Shown piece by piece: positions 9,247 to 18,826 of a stretch of DNA of 64,000 nucleotides. The stretch covers positions 1,860,001 through 1,924,000 of the forward strand of contig NC_003197.2 of the NCBI RefSeq assembly GCF_000006945.2, written 5' to 3'. Every line of letters starts with the position of its first letter. Position 1 is the first letter of the stretch. This DNA is from Salmonella enterica subsp. enterica serovar Typhimurium str. LT2 (GTDB taxonomy: Bacteria > Pseudomonadota > Gammaproteobacteria > Enterobacterales > Enterobacteriaceae). The notes beneath the pieces are model-generated. The model searched no databases. It was not told the origin of the DNA and saw nothing but the letters and a program-made list of their open reading frames with translations. A program made the translations under genes and the position numbers.

Positions 9247-10347
9247 ATGACACATGCCTGTGAGGCGGTGAAAACCCGCCATAAGGAGACTTCGCTTATT
9301 TTCCCGGTTCTTGCGCTGGTAGTGCTGTTCCTTTGGGGAAGCAGCCAGTCACTACCAGTGGTTATTGGCATCAATATCCTTGCACTTATTGGTATTTTAA
9401 GCAGCGCATTTAGCGTGGTCCGTCATGCCGATGTATTAGCGCATCGACTCGGCGAACCCTATGGATCGCTTATTTTAAGCCTGTCCGTCGTTATTCTTGA
9501 GGTGAGTTTAATTTCCGCGCTGATGGCTACCGGCGATGCTGCGCCAACGCTTATGCGCGATACGCTCTACTCTATTATTATGATTGTCACCGGGGGACTG
9601 GTCGGTTTCTCGTTGTTGTTGGGCGGGCGTAAATTCGCAACGCAATATATGAATTTATTTGGGATTAAGCAGTATCTTATCGCGCTGTTTCCGCTAGCGA
9701 TTATTGTGCTGGTTTTTCCAATGGCATTGCCGCAAGCCAATTTCTCTACCGGTCAGGCATTATTGGTCGCGTTAATTTCCGCCGCGATGTACGGCGTATT
9801 TTTGTTGATTCAAACCAAAACGCACCAGAGCTTATTTATCTATGAACATGAAGATGAAGGCGATGATGACAATCCACACCACGGTAAACCCTCCGCGCAC
9901 AGTAGCGGCTGGCATACGGTCTGGTTACTCATTCATTTAATTGCGGTCATTGCCGTTACCAAAATGAATGCCAGCCCGCTGGAGGCGTTGCTGACCAGCA
10001 TGAACGCCCCGGTCGCCTTTACCGGTTTCCTGGTCGCGCTGTTAATTCTCTCGCCGGAAGGACTGGGCGCGCTGAAGGCGGTACTGAATAATCAGGTTCA
10101 GCGGGCAATGAATCTGTTCTTCGGATCGGTGTTGGCGACGATTTCATTAACCGTGCCGGTCGTCACGCTCATCGCCTGGGCGACAGGTAATGATCTGGTG
10201 TTTGGTTTAGGCGCGCCGGAAATGGTAGTGATGGTGGCCTCGTTAGTGCTGTGCCATATTTCGTTCTCTACCGGACGCACCAACGTGCTAAACGGCGCGG
10301 CGCATCTGGCTTTATTTGCCGCCTATCTGATGACGATTTTTGCCTGA
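9247..10347 (+). CDS. chaA: Sodium-potassium/proton antiporter ChaA
   Basis: Inner-membrane CaCA-family antiporter that exports Na+, K+ or Ca2+ in exchange for protons at alkaline pH. At 366 residues it equals the E. coli protein. The two inverted repeats carry the expected acidic membrane motifs: SLSVVILEVSLISALM in the first half and LLILSPEGLGALKAVLNN in the second. An acidic/histidine-rich cytoplasmic loop (HEDEGDDDNPHH) separates them. AAGGGAGA precedes the start. A REP-like hairpin separates it from the convergent kdsA. Confidence 0.96.
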   Translation: MTHACEAVKTRHKETSLIFPVLALVVLFLWGSSQSLPVVIGINILALIGILSSAFSVVRHADVLAHRLGEPYGSLILSLSVVILEVSLISALMATGDAAPTLMRDTLYSIIMIVTGGLVGFSLLLGGRKFATQYMNLFGIKQYLIALFPLAIIVLVFPMALPQANFSTGQALLVALISAAMYGVFLLIQTKTHQSLFIYEHEDEGDDDNPHHGKPSAHSSGWHTVWLLIHLIAVIAVTKMNASPLEALLTSMNAPVAFTGFLVALLILSPEGLGALKAVLNNQVQRAMNLFFGSVLATISLTVPVVTLIAWATGNDLVFGLGAPEMVVMVASLVLCHISFSTGRTNVLNGAAHLALFAAYLMTIFA

Positions 10348-10356
10348 TATAAAAAA

Positions 10357-10378
10357 GCCGGATAGTATCTTATCCGGC
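10357..10378. terminator. REP-like hairpin between chaA and kdsA
   Basis: GCCGGATA and TATCCGGC (10357-10364 with 10371-10378) form a perfect 8-bp stem with a 6-base loop. It is preceded by an A run, so it could end transcription of kdsA on the minus strand. It resembles the head of a REP element. E. coli K-12 has LDR (ldr/rdl) repeats near this junction; here the whole gap is 53 bases, leaving no room for them. Confidence 0.6.
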
Positions 10379-10400
10379 CTACACAAGCTAAAAACCGCAA

Positions 10401-11255
10401 TCAGTTCTCGGTATCCAGCTCGTCGAAGCTTTTCACCAAATCATCAATCGCTTTTATCTGGGTCAGGAACTGCTCCAGTTTCGCCAGCGGCAGCGCGGAA
10501 GGACCGTCGCACTTCGCGTTAGCCGGGTCCGGATGCGACTCCAGGAACAGGCCCGCCAGACCGACAGCCATACCGGCGCGCGCCAGCTCGGTCACCTGAC
10601 CACGACGACCGCCAGAGGCGGCGCCAAATGGGTCGCGGCATTGCAGCGCGTGGGTGACGTCGAAAATCACTGGCGAGTTGCCGGAGACCTTTTTCATCAC
10701 GCTAAAGCCCAGCATATCCACCACCAGGTTGTCATAGCCGAAGTTCGCGCCGCGGTCGCACAGAATCACCTTATCGTTACCGCCCTCATGGAACTTATCC
10801 ACAATATTGCCCATCTGACCCGGGCTTACGAACTGCGGCTTTTTCACGTTAATCACAGCGCCGGTTTTCGCCATCGCTTCCACCAGGTCGGTCTGGCGCG
10901 CCAGAAACGCCGGGAGCTGAATCACGTCAACCACATCAGCAACAGGCTGCGCCTGGCTGGCTTCATGGACGTCAGTGATCACTTTTACGCCAAATGTCTG
11001 CTTGAGTTCCTGGAAGATTTTCATCCCTTCTTCCAGACCCGGCCCACGGTAAGAGTGAATAGAGGAACGGTTGGCTTTATCAAAAGAGGCCTTGAACACG
11101 TAAGGAATACCCAGCTTCTGGGTAACGGTTACGTAGTGCTCACAAATGCGCATTGCCAGATCGCGTGACTCCAGCACGTTCATACCGCCAAACAGCACAA
11201 ACGGCAGGTCATTTGCCACCTTAATGTCGCCAATGTTAACCACTTTTTGTTTCAT
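10401..11255 (-). CDS. kdsA: 3-deoxy-D-manno-octulosonate 8-phosphate synthase
   Basis: Condenses phosphoenolpyruvate with arabinose 5-phosphate to make KDO-8-phosphate for lipopolysaccharide inner core. The 284 residues match the family. Characteristic segments are [42 protein letters not shown] and the C-terminal [20 protein letters not shown]. It lies downstream of sirB1 in the leftward hemA-prfA-prmC-sirB2-sirB1-kdsA run, with 37 bases between sirB1 and kdsA. Confidence 0.98.
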
Positions 11256-11292
11256 AGGATCGCCTTACACTTATAGGTAAAATGTCGGTTAA

Positions 11293-12102
11293 TTAATGTA
11301 GAACAATTTGCTTGTGCGCAATGGTGTTGATCTGCGCACGAATCATTTCGCTGATCGGGTCTTCCGGACACTGTTCAACGAAGTAGCTTAAATCAGTCAG
11401 CGCAACGTGTTCACACTCAAGCTGCGCGTAGATCAACCCGCGGTCACGGATTTCGTAAGGATCTTCCGGGTTAAATTGCAACAATGCTTCGCTAACGCGC
11501 AGCGCCAGCTCCATTTGCCGTTCCTCCATCAGCGAGGATTTCAGCGTATCCAGTAGCTTACGAATCACTTCGGCGTTATCCGCTTCGTCCAAATCTTCAT
11601 TAAACAACTCGGCGACCGGACTAATATTGCCTTTTAACCAGACTTCCAGAGTATGTTCATCAAGCGTTTCACCGTTGAACGGGTTAATCAGCCACATTTC
11701 CCCTTCCAGCGATTCAATACGCAAAATCAACTGCGTTGGGAAGATAACGGGCACCAACGGCAAATCAAGACGGTTTGCTATCCATAATAAAATAGCGCCC
11801 AACGATACCGCGCTCCCCTGGCGTTTTTTCAGGACTTTATCGAGCCATAAAGCATCAGAAAGACGGTAGACGCCGCGGGAATCCGTGAACCCCCACTCGC
11901 CGTAAAAAAGTGCCAGCAATTTTTCCAGTTGCTCATCCTGAGACAGGAGCTGGCTAATTTCTTCCTGCGCCAGACTGACCAGACGTTCCAGTTCGTCGTA
12001 GACAAACTGCGTGGGAAAATCCAGGCGAATCATCTCTGATGCCAGGATCATGCCATCACACAGCGGCGCATTGTTAAATTCGAAATCAGCTAACGACCTC
12101 AT
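11293..12102 (-). CDS. sirB1: SirB1 transglutaminase-like/TPR protein
   Basis: A 269-residue cytoplasmic protein with an N-terminal SirB1 domain of the transglutaminase-like fold and a C-terminal tetratricopeptide-type region (RVSEALLQFNPEDPYEIRDRGLIYAQLE). The name comes from a Salmonella locus reported to affect invasion-gene expression, but no biochemical activity is established. It starts 3 bases after the sirB2 stop, so it is co-transcribed with prfA, prmC and sirB2. Confidence 0.93.
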   Translation of the reverse strand: MRSLADFEFNNAPLCDGMILASEMIRLDFPTQFVYDELERLVSLAQEEISQLLSQDEQLEKLLALFYGEWGFTDSRGVYRLSDALWLDKVLKKRQGSAVSLGAILLWIANRLDLPLVPVIFPTQLILRIESLEGEMWLINPFNGETLDEHTLEVWLKGNISPVAELFNEDLDEADNAEVIRKLLDTLKSSLMEERQMELALRVSEALLQFNPEDPYEIRDRGLIYAQLECEHVALTDLSYFVEQCPEDPISEMIRAQINTIAHKQIVLH

Positions 12103-12105
12103 GAC

Positions 12106-12495
12106 TTACCCCAGTAACGGTATTTTTGTGGTGGCGAGTTTAATGATGATGTACAGCACCACCAGCGCCAGCGGGAAAGCGATAAAACGCGCCTGCTGGC
12201 TGCGCGCCTGACGATAATCAAGCGCAATAAAACCCAAAACGATGTAGATGATAACGCCAAACAGTTTTTCAGTCAGCCATGAGCCCGACTCCGTGAATGG
12301 CAGGATGTGCGTTTTAACGATTAACCCAATACCGCTAAGCAGTAACAGGGTATCTATGACGGGAGGCACGATTCGTGTCCAGCGCGCGGCGGCCAACGCA
12401 TGGCCGCAATAGCGCCACCAGTAACGAGCGACAAACAAACTGACGGAGAGCGCAACACAGATAAGATGAAGCGTGAGCAACATTGCAATTGTCAT
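12106..12495 (-). CDS. sirB2: SirB2 family membrane protein
   Basis: A 129-residue integral membrane protein with four predicted hydrophobic segments (for example LLTLHLICVALSVSLFVARY and LFGVIIYIVLGFIALDY). Its start overlaps the prmC stop by 4 bases (ATGA), indicating translational coupling. Function is unknown; the name follows the Salmonella sirB locus. Confidence 0.93.
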   Translation of the reverse strand: MTIAMLLTLHLICVALSVSLFVARYWWRYCGHALAAARWTRIVPPVIDTLLLLSGIGLIVKTHILPFTESGSWLTEKLFGVIIYIVLGFIALDYRQARSQQARFIAFPLALVVLYIIIKLATTKIPLLG

Positions 12496-13325
12496 GGCGT
12501 AAAACGTCCGCAGGTCACGCGTTCATTACCACCATAATCACGACACGTTTCTACATCCGAGTAACCAGACCGCCTGAAAACCGCTCTTACCGCTTCGCCC
12601 TGCTGCCAACCGTGTTCCAGCAGCAGGAAGCCGCCGGGCGTTAACATCTGGCGGGCGTTATCGATAATATGCGTAAGATCCGCCATACCGTTTTCGTCCG
12701 CCACCAACGCTGAGCGCGGTTCAAAGCGTACATCGCCTTCGCTAAGGTGCGGGTCCTGCGCGTCAATGTAGGGCGGATTGCTGACAATCATGTCGAACTG
12801 CTGCCCCGATAGCGCGCTGAACCAACAACTTTGCAGTATACGCACATTCCGGATAGCCAAATGTTCCGCGTTGCGTATCGCCAGCGCAACCGCATCAGGC
12901 ATACGATCGACCGCAGTCACCTCGCAATCCGGTCGCTCGCAGGCCAGCGCCAGCGCAATCGCGCCGGTTCCGGTGCCTAAATCCAGAATACGACAGGTTT
13001 TTACCGGCAATCGCGCCAACGCCTGTTCCACCAGACATTCGGTATCCGGGCGCGGGATTAGCGTGGCGGGAGAAACGAAGAGCGGCAGCGACCAGAATTC
13101 GCGTAAGCCCGTCAGGTACGCAATAGGTTCGCCCTGTTTACGCCGCTGCAGCAGGTCCGCGAGCTGTTGTTGCTGGACGTCGGTAAGCGGCGTTTCGCCA
13201 AAGGCCATGATATACGTCCGCCCCTTGCCCGTAACGTACTCTAGCAGGATCTCGGCGTCGCGCCGGGGGCTGTCGCTGTCCCGGAGCTGGTTTACCGCCT
13301 CATGCAGCCAGTGCTGAAAATCCAT
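12492..13325 (-). CDS. prmC: Release factor glutamine methyltransferase PrmC
   Basis: Transfers a methyl group from S-adenosylmethionine to the GGQ glutamine of release factors RF1 and RF2, raising termination efficiency. In 277 residues it has a small N-terminal helical domain, the SAM-binding motif ILDLGTGTGAIALALA (about 113-128) and the catalytic NPPY (183-186). Older annotation calls it hemK. It overlaps the prfA stop by one base (TAATG), so its substrate's gene and its own gene are translationally coupled. Confidence 0.97.
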   Translation of the reverse strand: MDFQHWLHEAVNQLRDSDSPRRDAEILLEYVTGKGRTYIMAFGETPLTDVQQQQLADLLQRRKQGEPIAYLTGLREFWSLPLFVSPATLIPRPDTECLVEQALARLPVKTCRILDLGTGTGAIALALACERPDCEVTAVDRMPDAVALAIRNAEHLAIRNVRILQSCWFSALSGQQFDMIVSNPPYIDAQDPHLSEGDVRFEPRSALVADENGMADLTHIIDNARQMLTPGGFLLLEHGWQQGEAVRAVFRRSGYSDVETCRDYGGNERVTCGRFTP

Positions 13326-14407
13326 TATTCCTGCTCGGATAAGGCGGCTAACAGGTCAGCCTGGTGTTCCTGAACAATCGGCTCAATCAGCATATCCAGC
13401 TTACCTTCCATCGTTTCATCAAGGCGATATAACGTCAGATTAATACGATGATCGGTCACGCGCCCCTGCGGGAAATTATAGGTCCGGTTACGATCGCTGC
13501 GATCGCCGCTGCCAAGCAGATTGCGTCGCGTTGACGCCTCGGCCTGCTGGCGTTTTGCCGTTTCGGCGGCGTGAATGCGCGCCCCGAGCACCGAGAGCGC
13601 TTTCGCTTTGTTTTTATGCTGCGAACGCTCGTCCTGGCATTCCACCACGATGCCGGTCGGCAAGTGGGTAATACGGATAGCGGAGTCGGTGGTGTTAACG
13701 TGCTGACCGCCCGCGCCGGAAGAACGAAACGTATCAATGCGCAGATCCGCCGGGTTAATATCCGGCAGCTCGGCTTCCGGCAGCTCCGGCATCACGGCGA
13801 CGGTACAGGCGGAGGTATGGATACGCCCCTGCGACTCGGTCGCCGGAACACGCTGTACGCGGTGTCCGCCGGACTCAAATTTCAGTCGGCCATACACGCC
13901 GTCGCCGCTGATTTTGGCGATGATCTCTTTATAACCGCCATGCTCGCCTTCGCTCATGCTCATGATCTCCACGCGCCAGCGGCGCGCTTCGGCATAACGA
14001 CTGTACATGCGGAACAGATCGCCGGCAAACAGCGCGGCTTCGTCGCCGCCGGTACCGGCGCGAACCTCAAGGAACGCGTTTCGTTCATCGTCCGGATCTT
14101 TCGGCAGCAGCAGTACCTGTAACTGTTGCTCCAGTTGTTCGCTTTTTTCTTTCGCTTCGCGCAGTTCTTCCTGCGCCATTTCTCGCATTTCAGGATCGTC
14201 GAGCATCATCTGAGCCGTCTCGATATCGTCCTGAACCTGTTGCCAGTCCGTAAAACAGCGAGAAACGTCGCTTAATTGCGCATATTCGCGCGACAATGCG
14301 CGAAAGCGGTCCTGGTCGGCGATAATTCCCGCATCGCCCAGCAACGCCTGAACTTCCTCATGGCGTTCGTGCAGGGCTTCCAGTTTGGCAACGATAGAAG
14401 GCTTCAT
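13325..14407 (-). CDS. prfA: Peptide chain release factor 1
   Basis: Recognises UAA and UAG stop codons in the ribosomal A site and triggers peptide release. The 360 residues include the codon-recognition tripeptide PAT at 188-190 and the GGQ motif at 233-235 ([12 protein letters not shown]). It lies 40 bases downstream of hemA and overlaps prmC by one base, in the conserved hemA-prfA-prmC order. Confidence 0.99.
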
Positions 14408-14447
14408 AGGCGTAAATTCACCCTGTAAAAAAGTGTGGTGTGTGCTG

Positions 14448-15704
14448 CTACTCCAGCCCGAGGCTGTCGCGCAGAATATTCAGGCGTTCGTCATCCCCGT
14501 CACGGGCAGCCTGTTGAAGTGATTTCGTTGGCGCATGAATCAGGCGGTTGGTCAGTTTCCATGCCAGATCCTGCAAGATGGCTTGCGCATCACCGCCCTG
14601 TTGAAGGGCCGACAGCGCTTTGGTAGTCAGTTCGTCACGAATCTGCTCCGACTGACTACGGTATTCCCGAATGGTCTCGCTGGCCCCCTGGGCGCGTAGC
14701 CAGGCCATAAACTCGCTGGCTTCCTGCTCAACAATCGTTTCCGCTTCTACTGCCGCAGCCTGACGCTGCGCCAGATTATGCGAAATGATGCTCTGTAAAT
14801 CATCGACGCTATAAAGATAAGCGTTCGCCAGTTTGCCGACTTCCGGTTCAACGTCGCGCGGTACGGCAATATCCACCAGCAGCATCGGCTGGTTGCGACG
14901 GCTTTTTAATGCGCGCTCCACCATGCCTTTACCGATAATCGGCAGCGGGCTGGCGGTCGAACTGATAATAATATCGGCATCCTGCAAACGGGCGTCGATA
15001 TCGCTGAGCGAGATAACCTCAGCGCCTACCTCATCCGCCAGGGCTTGCGCGCGCTCGCGGGTTCGGTTGGCGATAATCATCTTTTGTACTTTATGCTCGC
15101 GCAGGTGACGCGCCACCAGTTCAATGGTTTCGCCCGCGCCAACTAACAGTACGGTGACCGTCGAGAGCGATTCAAAGATTTGGCGGGCGAGCGTACAGGC
15201 GGCAAACGCGACGGAGACGGCGCTAGCGCCGATATCGGTTTCAGTCCGCACTCGCTTAGCGACGGAAAAAGACTTCTGAAACATTCGCTCCAGCGCGCTG
15301 GCGTTAAGGTGGCCTTTTTGCGAATCCGCAAACGCTTTTTTCACCTGACCGAGGATTTGCGGTTCGCCCAGCACCAGTGAATCCAGACCGCTGGCGACGC
15401 GCATCAGGTGGCTGACGGCGTCATTGTCCTGATGCCAGTACAGACTGTTGCGCAGATCGTCCTCGTTCAGGTTATGGTAATCGCATAACCAGCGGATCAG
15501 CGCTTCTTGCAGGTTATCCTGCTCTTCCACGCTCAGATACAGCTCTGTACGGTTACAGGTTGACAGCACGACCCCGCCCTGCACCATTGGCTGCGCAAGC
15601 AGGCTGTCCAGCGCCTGATCAAGCGTGTCCGGCGAAAACGTTACGCGTTCTCGCAGCGATACAGGTGCCGTTTTATGGTTAATACCGAGCGCTAAAAGGG
15701 TCAT
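14448..15704 (-). CDS. hemA: Glutamyl-tRNA reductase
   Basis: First committed enzyme of C5 haem synthesis; it reduces glutamyl-tRNA(Glu) to glutamate-1-semialdehyde using NADPH. The 418 residues include the catalytic Cys50 in [10 protein letters not shown], the NADPH-binding [17 protein letters not shown] and a C-terminal dimerisation helix region. The N-terminus [13 protein letters not shown] is the segment known in Salmonella to act as a haem-dependent degradation signal. It heads the leftward hemA-prfA-prmC run and is divergent from lolB. Confidence 0.98.
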
Positions 15705-16017
15705 GTCTGCGGGAGTAGTACCAGCGTTGATATGGTTAGTCTGCTTGCATCATACAGGATGCGCGTGGTCAATAAAAGAGAGAGCCCCCTTTTGGAGTAA
15801 TTGGCAGCGCTCGCTAATTTGATGATTTAAGACAACTTGAAAGTAGACGATGTCACCAGGCGGCGCTAGCATTAAAGGCTATAACTGTAACCGATAGCAA
15901 AAATTTGCCGAATCGCGGCGCGAACGTTTTTACAGCCTGCAGGTTCAGTTTTCAGGCCTGATAAGCGTAACGCCATCAGGCAATTATTGCACCGTATCAC
16001 AAGGATTCGTCATCACT
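15705..16017. other. hemA-lolB divergent spacer (313 bases)
   Basis: No gene is visible here. The half near hemA should hold the hemA promoters and the half near lolB its promoter. The only clear structure is the REP palindrome at 15956-15981, 36 bases before the lolB start. I do not see a confident regulator site. Confidence 0.5.
15956..15981. repeat. REP palindrome upstream of lolB
   Basis: GCCTGATAAGCG...GCCATCAGGC matches the enterobacterial REP consensus, with imperfect inverted arms around TAA. It is unusual in lying between two divergent 5' ends rather than after a gene. Confidence 0.75.
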
Positions 16018-16641
16018 ATGACCCTGCCCGATTTTCGCCTGATTCGTCTACTGCCGTTAGCAAGCCTGGTTCTCACCGCCTGTACGCTTCCTGGGCATAA
16101 AGGCCCGGGCAAGAGCCCGGATTCCCCTCAGTGGCGCCAGCATCAGCAAGAGGTGCGTCATCTGAATCAATACCAGACGCGCGGCGCCTTTGCTTACATC
16201 TCAGATGATCAGAAAGTCTATGCGCGTTTCTTCTGGCAACAGACCGGACAGGATCGCTATCGCCTGCTGCTCACCAATCCGCTGGGCAGCACCGAGCTGG
16301 AGCTTAACGCCCAGCCGGGCAACGTTCAGTTGGTGGATAACAAAGGCCAGCGTTATACCGCCGATGACGCCGAAGAGATGATCGGCAAACTCACCGGGAT
16401 GCCGATTCCGTTAAACAGCCTGCGGCAGTGGATCCTCGGTCTGCCTGGCGATGCCACCGACTACAAACTGGACGACCAGTATCGCCTGAGCGAAGTGAAC
16501 TATCGCCAGGATGGTAAAAACTGGAAAGTGGTTTACGGTGGCTATGACAGCAAAACGCAGCCTGCCATGCCTGCCAATATGGAGCTTTCAGACGGCAGTC
16601 AGCGCATTAAGCTGAAAATGGATAACTGGATTGTGAAATGA
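16018..16641 (+). CDS. lolB: Outer-membrane lipoprotein receptor LolB
   Basis: Accepts lipoproteins from the periplasmic carrier LolA and inserts them in the outer membrane. The 207-residue precursor has a signal peptide ending in the lipobox LVLTAC (Cys22). The mature part shows family segments ARFFWQQTGQDRYRLLLTNPLGSTELEL and WILGLPGD. Its stop overlaps the ispE start by 4 bases (ATGA), the conserved lolB-ispE-prs order. Confidence 0.97.
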   Translation: MTLPDFRLIRLLPLASLVLTACTLPGHKGPGKSPDSPQWRQHQQEVRHLNQYQTRGAFAYISDDQKVYARFFWQQTGQDRYRLLLTNPLGSTELELNAQPGNVQLVDNKGQRYTADDAEEMIGKLTGMPIPLNSLRQWILGLPGDATDYKLDDQYRLSEVNYRQDGKNWKVVYGGYDSKTQPAMPANMELSDGSQRIKLKMDNWIVK

Positions 16642-17489
16642 TGACCCATTGGCCTTCTCCGGCAAAATTAAATCTGTTTTTATATATCACCGGACAGCGA
16701 GCAGACGGCTACCACACGCTGCAGACGCTGTTTCAGTTTCTGGATTATGGCGACACACTCCACATCGAACCGCGTCACGATGGCGAAATCCATTTATTAA
16801 CGCCGGTTAACGGCGTTGAAAATGAAGACAATCTGATCGTCCGTGCCGCGCGGCTGTTGATGAAAGTCGCCTCGGAGAGTGGGCGCCTGCCCGCCGGAAG
16901 CGGTGCGGATATCAGCATTGAGAAGCGCCTTCCCATGGGCGGCGGTCTGGGCGGCGGCTCATCTAACGCCGCGACCGTTCTGGTGGCGCTCAATCATCTT
17001 TGGCAATGCGGGCTTTCCATTGATGAACTGGCGACGCTCGGCCTGACGCTCGGCGCCGACGTCCCGGTCTTTGTTCGTGGCCACGCCGCGTTTGCCGAAG
17101 GCGTAGGCGAAATATTAACGCCGGTGAATCCGCCGGAAAAATGGTATCTGGTCGCGCACCCTGGCGTAAGCATTCCCACACCGGTTATCTTTAAAGATCC
17201 TCAATTGCCGCGTAATACGCCAAAAAGGTCAATAGATACGTTACTAAAATGTGAATTCAGCAATGATTGCGAGGTTATCGCAAGAAAACGTTTTCGCGAG
17301 GTTGATGCGGCGCTTTCCTGGCTGTTAGAATACGCGCCGTCGCGCCTGACTGGGACAGGGGCCTGTGTCTTTGCTGAATTCGATACAGAGTCTTGTGCTC
17401 GCCAGGTGCTTGAGCAAGCCCCGGAATGGCTCAATGCTTTTGTGGCGAAGGGTGTCAACCTCTCCCCATTGCATCGAGAGTTACTCTAA
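16638..17489 (+). CDS. ispE: 4-diphosphocytidyl-2-C-methyl-D-erythritol kinase
   Basis: GHMP-family kinase that phosphorylates CDP-methylerythritol in the non-mevalonate isoprenoid pathway. The 283 residues carry the substrate motif PAKLNLFLYITGQRADGYH near the N-terminus, the ATP loop PMGGGLGGGSSNAATVL (about 96-112) and the C-terminal glycine motif SRLTGTGACVFAEF. It overlaps lolB by 4 bases. Its coding sequence contains the PurR operator thought to control prs. Confidence 0.98.
   Translation: MMTHWPSPAKLNLFLYITGQRADGYHTLQTLFQFLDYGDTLHIEPRHDGEIHLLTPVNGVENEDNLIVRAARLLMKVASESGRLPAGSGADISIEKRLPMGGGLGGGSSNAATVLVALNHLWQCGLSIDELATLGLTLGADVPVFVRGHAAFAEGVGEILTPVNPPEKWYLVAHPGVSIPTPVIFKDPQLPRNTPKRSIDTLLKCEFSNDCEVIARKRFREVDAALSWLLEYAPSRLTGTGACVFAEFDTESCARQVLEQAPEWLNAFVAKGVNLSPLHRELL
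17282..17297 (+). promoter_or_regulatory. PurR operator for prs, inside ispE
   Basis: AAGAAAACGTTTTCGC matches 12 of 16 positions of the PurR consensus, including the AAACGTTT core. It lies in ispE coding sequence about 460 bases upstream of prs, consistent with the known long prs leader and with purine repression of prs in enteric bacteria. Confidence 0.65.
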
Positions 17490-17754
17490 CGCATTCGGGT
17501 TTCAGGAAGATGGCGAAATGACGAGTCGCCGGTCATATATGCCGTATTTGACCGGTGTGAGGCATCGATACCAGCGCACATGAAACGTGAATGAAGACGA
17601 GTAAGCCGGGCAAGCTGAGCTTCGGTGACAACGTCACCTTGTTCCAGACGTTGCATCGCGCTCTTTAATACACCGCCTGGATAGGATTTTGCCTGGCCCG
17701 CACAGTTTTCGGCAGATTCTTTCCACCAATGGACGCATGCCTGAGGTTCTTCTC
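17490..17754 (+). promoter_or_regulatory. prs untranslated leader
   Basis: This 265-base gap has no convincing gene. An unusually long transcribed leader before prs is known in E. coli and Salmonella, and the spacing here agrees. No terminator-like hairpin was recognised in it. Confidence 0.55.
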
Positions 17755-18702
17755 GTGCCTGATATGAAGCTTTTTGCTGGTAACGCTACCCCGGAACTAG
17801 CACAACGTATTGCCAACCGCCTGTACACTTCTCTCGGCGACGCCGCCGTAGGTCGCTTTAGCGACGGCGAAGTCAGCGTACAAATCAACGAAAATGTACG
17901 CGGTGGTGATATTTTCATCATCCAGTCCACTTGTGCCCCAACCAACGACAACCTGATGGAATTGGTCGTTATGGTTGATGCCCTGCGTCGTGCTTCCGCA
18001 GGTCGTATCACCGCCGTTATCCCCTACTTTGGCTATGCACGTCAGGACCGTCGCGTACGTTCCGCCCGTGTGCCGATTACCGCAAAAGTTGTCGCTGACT
18101 TCCTGTCCAGCGTCGGCGTTGACCGCGTTCTCACCGTAGATCTGCATGCTGAACAGATCCAGGGCTTCTTTGACGTTCCGGTTGATAACGTGTTCGGTAG
18201 CCCAATCCTGCTCGAAGATATGCTGCAACTGAATCTGGATAACCCGATCGTGGTTTCCCCGGATATTGGCGGCGTGGTTCGTGCCCGCGCTATCGCTAAG
18301 CTGCTGAACGATACCGATATGGCTATCATTGATAAACGTCGTCCGCGCGCGAACGTTTCTCAGGTGATGCACATCATCGGCGACGTCGCTGGCCGTGACT
18401 GCGTGCTGGTTGATGATATGATCGATACCGGCGGTACTCTGTGCAAAGCAGCAGAAGCATTGAAAGAACGTGGCGCTAAACGCGTGTTTGCCTACGCGAC
18501 GCACCCGATCTTCTCAGGCAATGCGGCAAACAACCTGCGCAACTCCGTCATTGATGAAGTCGTTGTCTGCGACACCATTCCGCTGACCGACGAAATCAAA
18601 GCGCTGCCGAACGTGCGTACCTTGACCCTGTCAGGTATGCTGGCCGAAGCGATTCGCCGTATCAGCAACGAAGAATCGATTTCCGCCATGTTCGAGCATT
18701 GA
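17755..18702 (+). CDS. prs: Ribose-phosphate pyrophosphokinase
   Basis: Makes phosphoribosyl pyrophosphate from ribose 5-phosphate and ATP, the precursor for purines, pyrimidines, NAD, histidine and tryptophan. The start is GTG at 17755 with GAGG nearby, giving the conserved MPDMKLFAGNA N-terminus and the family length of 315. Motifs include YFGYARQDRR, TVDLHAEQIQGFF and the PRPP-binding loop VLVDDMIDTGGT. Upstream in-frame ATGs that would lengthen it are not conserved. Confidence 0.98.
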   Translation: MPDMKLFAGNATPELAQRIANRLYTSLGDAAVGRFSDGEVSVQINENVRGGDIFIIQSTCAPTNDNLMELVVMVDALRRASAGRITAVIPYFGYARQDRRVRSARVPITAKVVADFLSSVGVDRVLTVDLHAEQIQGFFDVPVDNVFGSPILLEDMLQLNLDNPIVVSPDIGGVVRARAIAKLLNDTDMAIIDKRRPRANVSQVMHIIGDVAGRDCVLVDDMIDTGGTLCKAAEALKERGAKRVFAYATHPIFSGNAANNLRNSVIDEVVVCDTIPLTDEIKALPNVRTLTLSGMLAEAIRRISNEESISAMFEH

Positions 18703-18717
18703 TCGAACCCGGATCTG

Positions 18718-18742
18718 AAACCCGCTGCGGCGGGTTTTTTTG
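18718..18742 (+). terminator. Rho-independent terminator after prs
   Basis: AAACCCGC and GCGGGTTT (18718-18725 with 18730-18737) form a stem with a 4-base loop followed by a T run. It begins 16 bases after the prs stop. Confidence 0.9.
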
Positions 18743-18826
18743 TCTGTAACACCCTTTTGTATGACTTATGCCTCCTTCACCTGCCATTTAGTTGACAGAT
18801 GATGCGCTCATGGATGAAACATTATT

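Noticed and set aside
10533..11168. 211-codon plus-strand frame opposite kdsA
   Set aside because: It is antisense to kdsA and its His/Arg-rich composition is typical of shadow frames.
17490..17754. Possible riboswitch in the prs leader
   Set aside because: The leader is long, but I could not recognise a riboswitch core or a terminator/anti-terminator pair in it. PurR control from within ispE is the better-supported mechanism.
17797..18504. 235-codon minus-strand frame inside prs
   Set aside because: It is a shadow of the highly conserved prs coding sequence with no plausible start signal or family.
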